Source: Dehalococcoidia bacterium
GTDB taxonomy: Bacteria; Chloroflexota; Dehalococcoidia; UBA6926
Assembly: GCA_030754805.1 (NCBI GenBank)
Contig: JASLZO010000048.1
Span: 1-7,592, forward strand
DNA: 7,592 nt
Reading direction: 5' to 3'
Below the pieces are notes generated by a model. It was not told the DNA's origin. It made no database searches and worked only from the letters and a program-made list of their open reading frames with translations. Within the stretch, counting starts at the first letter, position 1, and the number at the start of each line of letters is the position of its first letter. This document shows, one piece after another, positions 1 through 4,973 of this stretch. The translations under genes and the position numbers were made by a program.

Positions 1-104
1 GTAGCTAACGGAGTACAGTCAGTTTCGGCTGCCGTGCCGGAAATTGTCAAGCTCGCCGCTTGCAAATCAGGAATTCGAACCTGTGGAAACCCACTCTAAT
101 TCCG

Positions 105-129
105 AAAATGGAGGCGGAAGACCGCCCCC
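105..129 (-). terminator. Possible rho-independent terminator after the XDH-type remnant
   Basis: Read on the - strand, a hairpin with a five-pair GC core (GGCGG, loop TCTT, CCGCC; + strand 113-126) is extended by two more G-C pairs after one mismatch. It is followed within two bases by TTTT (+ strand 105-108). It lies 15 bases past the stop codon of the remnant at 144, where a transcript reading through the CoA-transferase and remnant would be expected to end. The stem is short and the T-run only four bases, so this is a moderate candidate. Confidence 0.4.
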
Positions 130-143
130 GCCCGATCAAGGGA

Positions 144-482
144 TCAGCCAATAGCGCGCAGTTGCTGGTGGACCCTTTCGGCGGTGATTGGCAGGGTGGG
201 GATCCGAACTCCCACGGCATCCTGGATCGCGTTGGCGACGGCGGGGGCCCGCATGAGGTTCGAGTGTTCGCCCACGCCGCGGACCTTGTGGGGGCCGTGG
301 CCGAGGTCGGACTCTAGGGCGATCTTCTCCAACGGTGGAATGTCGTTGATGTTCATGAACTTGAAATCGGCGAACGAAGGGTTTGTGACGCGCCCCTCTT
401 CGACGACGAGGTCCTCAGTCAGTGCCTGTCCTAGAGCGTAGACGATGCCACGGTCGATCTGGCCGTGTAGCCCCGTCTCGCT
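144..482 (-). pseudogene. C-terminal remnant of a xanthine dehydrogenase/aldehyde oxidase-type molybdopterin-binding large subunit
   Basis: Seen: 112 uninterrupted codons ending in TGA at 146-144, starting directly after the TGA of the upstream CoA-transferase and in the same frame. The translation carries the end of the molybdenum-hydroxylase large-subunit fold: a GQIDRGIVYALGQAL cofactor-loop segment (residues 7-21), NPSFADFKF (34-42), the GVGE motif (69-72) whose Glu is the active-site base in this family, then PAVANAIQDAVGVRI (80-94) and a final LPITAERV. Family knowledge: intact subunits are around 750 aa or more and work with FAD and 2Fe-2S subunits to hydroxylate purines, aldehydes, CO or related substrates. 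About 85% of the protein, including most of the cofactor and substrate pocket, is missing, so no activity is expected. There is no start codon or ribosome site at the 5' edge; the first ATG (356) would give a 70-aa piece beginning mid-domain. The reading frame is undecayed, so the truncation is recent, or the junction is an assembly join. Family assignment is confident; the pseudogene call is inference. Confidence 0.75.
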
Positions 483-1694
483 TCAGCTGTCTTCGATTCC
501 CCCGATTGCCTCCGAGCCCTTTAGCGCCGTCAGCGCTTCAGGCTCGTAGCCCAGCAGATTCGTTAATAACTCGTCCGTGTGTTGGCCGAGGTCGGCCGGC
601 CCGCCGAGAGGACCGTTCGGCGTTCGTGACAGTCCGATCGGGGTTCGCACCAATGGGACCGTTCCAAGCCTGGGATGCGGAGCGTCCTCGACGAGTCTGT
701 GCTCCTGGACCGCGGGTTCATTCAACGCCTTATCCACCGTGTTGACCGGGCCACACGCGATCCCCAACTCGCCCAACTCCTGTAACCACTGGCCGGTGGT
801 CTTCCTCCGCATCGCGTCGGTTAGGAACGGAATCAATGCATCGTAATTGAGCGTGCGTTGGTGTCCGTCGCCGAACCTGGGGTCGTCGATGAGCTCGACG
901 TGGTCGATCGCGGAGCAGAAGAGCGGCCATTGGTCCTGGACCCCGCCTACGATCGCGACTACCACCCATCCATCCGCGGTCTCGAAAGCCTGGAACGGCG
1001 TGAACGTCGGGTGGCGGGTGCCGACCGGGCCAGGGACTTCCCCCGTGGATAGATAGCGCCCAACCGCAGATTCGAGGACAGAGAGCTGGCAATCGAGCAT
1101 GGGGACATCGACCAGTTGGCCCTTCCCACTACGTTCTCGCTCCTGGAGCGCAGCGAGAACACCGACCACCGCATAGAGGCCCGCGGTAATGTCCCCGTAC
1201 GACGTGCCCGGACGGATCGGTCCTCCACCGGGCTCGCCCGTGATGCTCATGATGCCGCCCATCGCCTGGATCACGATGTCAAGGGCAGGTCGTCGGGCGT
1301 ACGGCCCGGTCTGACCGAAGCCGGAAATCGCGCAATAGACGAGGCGTGAATTAACGGTCTTCAGGTCGTCGTACCCGAGCCCGAAACGGGCCATTGTGCC
1401 CGGGACGAAGTTCTCGACCAGGACGTCCGATTCGCCGGCGAGGTCGCGCAGGATACGGGCGCCGTCCGGGTGAGCAAGGTCAATCGTGATGCTTTGCTTC
1501 CCGCGATTCACGCTCATGAAATAGTAACTCTCACCTTCCAGGAACGGGCCGCTGCCACGAGAGAGGTCACCCCCCTCGCGACGTTCGACCTTGATGACCT
1601 CGGCGCCGAGGTCCGACAGAATCATGGTGCAGAAGGGTCCGGCGAGAACTCGGGTAAGGTCGAGAACGCGCAGTCCCGTGAGGGGTCCGGGCAT
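483..1694 (-). CDS. CaiB/BaiF family (class III) CoA-transferase
   Basis: Likely moves CoA between carboxylic acids through an aspartyl-CoA anhydride in the cytosol; the substrate cannot be read from sequence. The 403 aa match the usual family length of about 400. Visible features: the N-terminal GLRVLDLTRVLAGP strand-helix (residues 7-20), DLGAEVIKVE (28-37), NRGKQSITIDL (63-73), the GFGQTGP glycine loop (125-131), and Asp168 in SYGDITAG, at the position of the catalytic Asp169 of formyl-CoA transferase. The C-terminal part has the usual ACGPVNTVDKAL and GQHTDELL segments. The ATG at 1694 fits the family N-terminus and has a GGAGG Shine-Dalgarno seven bases upstream (+ strand 1702-1706). The C-terminus ends near the normal family end, so the enzyme looks complete. 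It is transcribed away from the rhomboid gene, and its stop abuts the XDH-type remnant. Homologues include carnitine, formyl/oxalate and succinyl-CoA-dependent transferases and alpha-methylacyl-CoA racemases; racemase is less likely but not excluded. Confidence 0.93.
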   Translation of the reverse strand: MPGPLTGLRVLDLTRVLAGPFCTMILSDLGAEVIKVERREGGDLSRGSGPFLEGESYYFMSVNRGKQSITIDLAHPDGARILRDLAGESDVLVENFVPGTMARFGLGYDDLKTVNSRLVYCAISGFGQTGPYARRPALDIVIQAMGGIMSITGEPGGGPIRPGTSYGDITAGLYAVVGVLAALQERERSGKGQLVDVPMLDCQLSVLESAVGRYLSTGEVPGPVGTRHPTFTPFQAFETADGWVVVAIVGGVQDQWPLFCSAIDHVELIDDPRFGDGHQRTLNYDALIPFLTDAMRRKTTGQWLQELGELGIACGPVNTVDKALNEPAVQEHRLVEDAPHPRLGTVPLVRTPIGLSRTPNGPLGGPADLGQHTDELLTNLLGYEPEALTALKGSEAIGGIEDS

Positions 1695-1741
1695 CGATGG
1701 GCCTCCGTCTCGTTGGGGTCGTTCGTATGCGGCAGCCCACG

Positions 1742-1747
1742 ATTCTA
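1742..1747 (-). promoter_or_regulatory. Candidate -10 element for the CoA-transferase gene
   Basis: On the - strand this reads TAGAAT, five of six matches to TATAAT, about 48 bases before the ATG at 1694. No good -35 sits 16-18 bases upstream; a TTGACG at 1788-1783 is too far away (35-base spacer). The call rests on the -10 alone and on the need for a promoter in this divergent gap. Confidence 0.28.
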
Positions 1748-1805
1748 CCCACGATGGGCGTCCACTCTGATCGCCCCCAAATCGTCAAGCCTGAGAAGAG
1801 CTCAG

Positions 1806-1814
1806 TGCTATTCT
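1806..1814 (+). promoter_or_regulatory. Candidate extended -10 promoter for rhomboid-folB
   Basis: TGCTATTCT matches the extended -10 pattern TGnTAnnnT and lies about 60 bases upstream of the rhomboid start, giving a leader of roughly 50 bases. There is no clear -35, which extended -10 promoters can do without. A CTGAG/CTCAG inverted repeat (1791-1805) sits just upstream. Prediction from pattern only. Confidence 0.4.
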
Positions 1815-1874
1815 GACCTGAACCTGAGGCCAATCTGATCGACCCGCGTCCCGGCAGGCCGTTATCAAGGCGCG

Positions 1875-2633
1875 ATGCTCCCTCTCTCCGACCGCGAAGT
1901 CCCTCGACACGGGACTCCGTTCGTAAACATCGCGATCATCGTGGTGAACGTGCTCGTGTTCATCTACACGTTCACGTTGCCGGGGTTCGATGAGCAGGTG
2001 TTCTTCTTGCGGTTTGGCGTTCTGCCTATCGAGTTCACCAGCGGTATCTCAGCCGGCATCCAGAACCTGCCCGGTGGAGGGATTGTGGACCTGACGTCGC
2101 CGGTCCCGACGTGGGCGACGCTGGTGACATCGATGTTCATCCACGGCGGGTTGATGCACGTTGGTGGGAACATGCTGTTCCTGTGGGTGTTCGGTGACAA
2201 TATCGAGGAGAAGCTCGGCCATGGTGGATATGCCATCTTCTACGTCGGCGCTGGCCTTGCCGCAGGTGCAGCACACATAGCGTTCAGCTGGGACAGCGTT
2301 GTACCTACGGTGGGCGCAAGCGGAGCGGTAGCGGGGGTACTTGGGGCGTACTTGATGTACTACGCTTTCCACCGGATCCACACACTCATCTTCCTCGGAT
2401 TCTTCATCATGGTGCGGGAGATTCCGGCGGTGCTCATGATCGGCTTCTGGGCGTTCATGCAGGTCTTCAGCGGGGTCGCATCGATCGGCGCCAGTGGTGG
2501 TGGGGTGGCGTACTGGGCACACGTAGGTGGGTTCGTGGCCGGAGTGGGGTTCGTCGCCGCGACCCGGTTGGCGCGGGGTCAGCCAATCTGGCAGCCGGAT
2601 CACAGAATGGGGGCGCACCGGTACTACCGGTAA
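1875..2633 (+). CDS. Rhomboid family intramembrane serine protease
   Basis: A polytopic membrane protease expected to cut transmembrane helices near the membrane surface; the substrate is unknown. The 252 aa contain about six hydrophobic segments: residues 16-35, then after a loop roughly 83-106, 118-138, 143-165, 168-200 and 208-230. The catalytic dyad is visible: Ser149 in GASGAVAG and His216 in AHVGGF. The HGGLMHVGGNM segment (90-100) supplies His95 and Asn99, the usual oxyanion-side residues. A longer loop between helices 1 and 2 and the conserved LIFLGFF stretch are typical of bacterial rhomboids of this subgroup. The short polar C-terminal tail ends in YYR, with no extra soluble domain. 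The ATG at 1875 begins with MLPLSDREVPRHGTPFVN, a normal family N-terminus; only a weak AAGG lies ahead of it. Its stop is four bases from folB, so the two are probably cotranscribed. Confidence 0.95.
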   Translation: MLPLSDREVPRHGTPFVNIAIIVVNVLVFIYTFTLPGFDEQVFFLRFGVLPIEFTSGISAGIQNLPGGGIVDLTSPVPTWATLVTSMFIHGGLMHVGGNMLFLWVFGDNIEEKLGHGGYAIFYVGAGLAAGAAHIAFSWDSVVPTVGASGAVAGVLGAYLMYYAFHRIHTLIFLGFFIMVREIPAVLMIGFWAFMQVFSGVASIGASGGGVAYWAHVGGFVAGVGFVAATRLARGQPIWQPDHRMGAHRYYR

Positions 2634-2637
2634 ACGG

Positions 2638-3003
2638 ATGACGGACCGAATCGGGCTGGACCGGATCGTGCTTTTCGGGCATCACGGCGTGCACGAGTAC
2701 GAGCGACGTGTGGGACAACGGTTCGTCGTGGACGTCGAGATGGGGAGAAACCTGTCCGCGGCCGGGGCGTCCGACCGGCTGGAGGACACGGTCAACTACA
2801 GTGATGCCTACCGGATCGTGAAGGCCGTGATCGAGGGCCCAAGCCGTAATCTGCTGGAAGCGCTGGCAGAGAAGATTGCAGATTCACTGCTGAAAGAACT
2901 CGGGATTGACGAGGTCAGAGTGCGGATCGGGAAGCCGGGTGTTCCGGCCCCAGGAGCAATCGACCAGGTGTGGGTCGAGGTGTTTCGCCGCCGCGATTCA
3001 TGA
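2638..3003 (+). CDS. folB: Dihydroneopterin aldolase
   Basis: Catalyses retro-aldol cleavage of 7,8-dihydroneopterin to 6-hydroxymethyl-7,8-dihydropterin and glycolaldehyde in folate synthesis; family members form octamers in the cytosol. The 121 aa are the usual size. The N-terminus DRIVLFGHHGVHEYE (residues 8-22) is the family signature. Glu22, Tyr54 (in VNYSDAY) and Glu74 (in LLEALAEKIA) fall on the same numbers as the active-site residues of the S. aureus enzyme, and Lys99 in IGKPGVPAPG is the catalytic lysine. The ATG at 2638 is chosen because a 5' in-frame extension would overlap the rhomboid gene and add 37 unrelated residues. The gap to the rhomboid stop is four bases with no strong ribosome site, suggesting translational coupling. 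No other folate gene (folK, folP, folE) lies next to it here. Confidence 0.95.
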   Translation: MTDRIGLDRIVLFGHHGVHEYERRVGQRFVVDVEMGRNLSAAGASDRLEDTVNYSDAYRIVKAVIEGPSRNLLEALAEKIADSLLKELGIDEVRVRIGKPGVPAPGAIDQVWVEVFRRRDS

Positions 3004-3025
3004 CCCAGCGTCGCCGGTCGAACCG

Positions 3026-3031
3026 TACAAT
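3026..3031 (+). promoter_or_regulatory. Candidate -10 element before aspS
   Basis: TACAAT (five of six to consensus) lies 58 bases before the aspS start. A second option, TGCTACGTT at 3035-3043, fits the extended -10 pattern. Neither has a recognisable -35. Without a terminator after folB, aspS may also be read from the upstream promoter. Confidence 0.3.
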
Positions 3032-3058
3032 CGGTGCTACGTTCTGAAACGGATATCC

Positions 3059-3073
3059 GCCGCGAACAGCGGC
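3059..3073 (+). promoter_or_regulatory. Small GC hairpin in the aspS leader
   Basis: GCCGC, loop GAACA, GCGGC forms a perfect five-pair stem ending four bases before the GGTGGGG ribosome-site candidate. There is no T-run, so it is not an intrinsic terminator. It could affect ribosome access. The leader is far too short for a T-box riboswitch. Confidence 0.3.
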
Positions 3074-3076
3074 TCC

Positions 3077-3083
3077 GGTGGGG
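3077..3083 (+). promoter_or_regulatory. Ribosome binding site supporting the aspS TTG start
   Basis: GGTGGGG ends six bases before TTG at 3090. Together with the family N-terminus beginning exactly there, it decides the start; no in-frame ATG occurs nearby. Confidence 0.5.
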
Positions 3084-3089
3084 TAGATC

Positions 3090-4889
3090 TTGCTTAAGAC
3101 CCATGACTGTGGCGAACTGACGCCCCAACACATCGGCGAGACCGTACAGTTGGCGGGCTGGGTCCATCGACGGCGTGATCACGGTGGCCTCATATTCCTG
3201 GACCTGCGGGACCGTTCGGGGCTTGCCCAAGTTGTGTTTGACCCGCACGAGGTCGCTGAGGCACATGGAACGGCGGATACCGTGCGGAACGAGTGGGTGA
3301 TCTCCGTTGAAGGGAAGATCGCAAAGCGGCCCGAGGGGACCGAGAACCCACGGATGACGACTGGCGAGGTCGAGGTCCGGGCGGTGCGGATCTCGGTGCT
3401 AAACCCAGCAAAAACTCCGCCGTTCTACATCAACGAGGAGAGCGAGGTCGACGAGGCGTTGCGATTGCGGTACCGCTACCTGGACCTCAGGCGGGAACGC
3501 ATGGCACAGAACCTCCGGATGCGACATCGCTTGGTAAAAATCATTCGGGACGAACTCGACGACCGAGATTTCCTCGAGATCGAGACGCCGATCCTGATTA
3601 AGAGCACTCCAGAGGGAGCAAGGGACTACCTAGTGCCGTCACGGGTGAATCCAGGGCATTTTTACGCGCTGCCGCAATCTCCGCAGCAGCTCAAGCAACT
3701 GCTGATGGTTGCGGGGGTAGAGCGGTACTTCCAGATCGCTCGCTGCTTTCGTGACGAAGACCTCCGTGCAGACCGTCAGCCAGAATTCACGCAACTCGAC
3801 TTGGAAATGAGTTTCGTCGACGAGTCCGACATCTTGTCGCTGATGGAAATCTTGTACGTCCGGATCATCGAGGAGATTGCCCCCGAGAAGCGCCTGCCAA
3901 AGCCGTTCCCTCGGATCACTCACGCCGAGGCGTTGGAACGATACGGGAGCGACAAGCCGGACCTTCGATTCGGGATGCAGCTGCATGACCTCTCCGAGAT
4001 CGCAGGCGGTAGCGGGCTGGGTGTGTTGACGGGCGCCCTTGAGCAGGGCGGGGTGGTCAAGGGAATCCTGGCACCGGGCAGTGCCGGATTCTCGCGTCGG
4101 GAACTCGACCAATTGACAGACATCGTTCGCCAACACGGCGCCCGTGGCTTGGTATCGATCGGACTCGAAGGAGAAGCGGGAGCGCCTGTGGCGGCTCTTC
4201 AAGAAGATGGTGTCCGGTCGGCCGTCTCAAGCCATCTGAGCGTCGAAACGGTTCGCGCTATCGGTGCGGCTCTGGAAGCAAAGCTCGGAGACCTGGCACT
4301 GATCGTCGCGGGACCGGAGGACGTCGTTCGCGCTTCGCTCTCGGCCCTGCGTAATGAGTTGGGAGAACGGTTGGGCCTCGCCGATCCGAACGAACTCGCG
4401 TTTGCGTTCGTCACCGACTTTCCCCTGTTCGAGTGGCACGAGGACTCCGGGCGATGGGGATCCGCACACCATCCGTTCACGGCCCCGCGCCCCGAAGACA
4501 TCGGCAAGCTGGACTCCGCTCCGGGCGAAGTACTGTCCAGGGCATATGACGCGGTGGTGAACGGATATGAGGTCGCGTCAGGCAGCATCCGGATCCATGA
4601 CCAGGGGTTGCAAGGTCGCATTTTTGGGATTCTAGGATATACAGAAGAACAGACACGCGATCGGTTCGGGCATTTACTGGAAGCGTTCGAATACGGGGCG
4701 CCACCCCACGGAGGATTCGCGTCCGGGATCGATCGGTTGGCGGCGGTGCTGGCCGGCGACGCCAACATTCGTGAGGTCATCCCGTTCCCCAAGACGCAGA
4801 CCGGCCAGGACCTGATGACTTCCGCTCCGTCGATCGTCAATGAGGAACAACTCGCCGAACTGCACCTGGAGTTTCGGCAACCGTCCTGA
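3090..4889 (+). CDS. aspS: Aspartyl-tRNA synthetase, bacterial type, probably non-discriminating
   Basis: Charges tRNA with aspartate using ATP in the cytosol. The 599 aa match bacterial AspRS. Order seen: N-terminal OB-fold anticodon domain (about 1-105, GWVHRRRDHGG at 23-33), class II catalytic core with ETPILIKSTPEGARDYLVPS (165-184), the QSPQQLKQLLM segment, motif 2 (CFRDEDLRADRQPEFTQLD at 219-237, Arg221), the GAD insertion domain (about 300-425), and motif 3 (SGIDRL at 545-550, Arg549) before FPKTQ. The start is TTG at 3090: it gives MLKTHDCGEL, the standard family beginning, and has GGTGGGG six bases upstream. His31 and Gly83 match the two residues reported to let Pseudomonas aeruginosa AspRS also recognise tRNA-Asn. 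If so, Asp-tRNA-Asn would need GatCAB elsewhere in the genome. The specificity is inference; the enzyme identity is secure. It sits 86 bp after folB and 84 bp before tig. Confidence 0.97.
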   Translation: MLKTHDCGELTPQHIGETVQLAGWVHRRRDHGGLIFLDLRDRSGLAQVVFDPHEVAEAHGTADTVRNEWVISVEGKIAKRPEGTENPRMTTGEVEVRAVRISVLNPAKTPPFYINEESEVDEALRLRYRYLDLRRERMAQNLRMRHRLVKIIRDELDDRDFLEIETPILIKSTPEGARDYLVPSRVNPGHFYALPQSPQQLKQLLMVAGVERYFQIARCFRDEDLRADRQPEFTQLDLEMSFVDESDILSLMEILYVRIIEEIAPEKRLPKPFPRITHAEALERYGSDKPDLRFGMQLHDLSEIAGGSGLGVLTGALEQGGVVKGILAPGSAGFSRRELDQLTDIVRQHGARGLVSIGLEGEAGAPVAALQEDGVRSAVSSHLSVETVRAIGAALEAKLGDLALIVAGPEDVVRASLSALRNELGERLGLADPNELAFAFVTDFPLFEWHEDSGRWGSAHHPFTAPRPEDIGKLDSAPGEVLSRAYDAVVNGYEVASGSIRIHDQGLQGRIFGILGYTEEQTRDRFGHLLEAFEYGAPPHGGFASGIDRLAAVLAGDANIREVIPFPKTQTGQDLMTSAPSIVNEEQLAELHLEFRQPS

Positions 4890-4926
4890 GACCGGCTTCG
4901 CGAGAAGGAATTCTGGAGCCCGGTTG

Positions 4927-4932
4927 TATACT
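4927..4932 (+). promoter_or_regulatory. Candidate -10 element for tig-clpP-clpX
   Basis: TATACT (five of six to consensus) lies 41 bases before the trigger factor start, in the only sizeable gap between aspS and the Clp genes. No good -35 is seen 16-18 bases upstream. No clear terminator separates aspS from this point, so read-through from aspS is also possible. Confidence 0.42.
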
Positions 4933-4960
4933 GAAACGCGTTCCTGCTCCCAATTGAGTT

Positions 4961-4964
4961 GAGG
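4961..4964 (+). promoter_or_regulatory. Shine-Dalgarno deciding the tig TTG start
   Basis: GAGG ends nine bases before TTG at 4974. An earlier in-frame TTG at 4959 overlaps this site and lacks a ribosome site of its own. The ATG at 4966 is out of frame and meets a stop after three codons. The 4974 start also places the GFRRGK signature at residues 43-48, as in E. coli trigger factor. Confidence 0.6.
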
Positions 4965-4973
4965 TATGCCCGC

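Noticed and set aside
21..50. Perfect TTGACA -35 hexamer on the - strand (50-45), possibly for a gene beyond the window's left edge.
   Set aside because: The best hexamers 17-18 bases downstream are CGAAAC or GAAACT, poor -10 matches, and the possible target gene is outside the window.
66..96. On the - strand, a GGTTCGAATTC stretch like a tRNA T-arm, with a small GTGG/CCAC hairpin beside it.
   Set aside because: The loop is one base too long for a standard T-arm, the stem is only four pairs, and no acceptor, D or anticodon arms at tRNA spacing can be drawn. A scan with tRNAscan-SE would settle it.
2049..2618. A 189-codon open frame on the - strand opposite the rhomboid gene.
   Set aside because: It is a His/Arg/Pro-rich shadow of a clearly conserved gene with intact catalytic residues.
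4890..4926. Possible terminator after aspS: CTTC-GCGA-GAAG hairpin and an imperfect ACCGGC/GCCCGGT pairing.
   Set aside because: The stem is four pairs with no T-run after it; the longer pairing has a bulge. Not enough for an intrinsic terminator.
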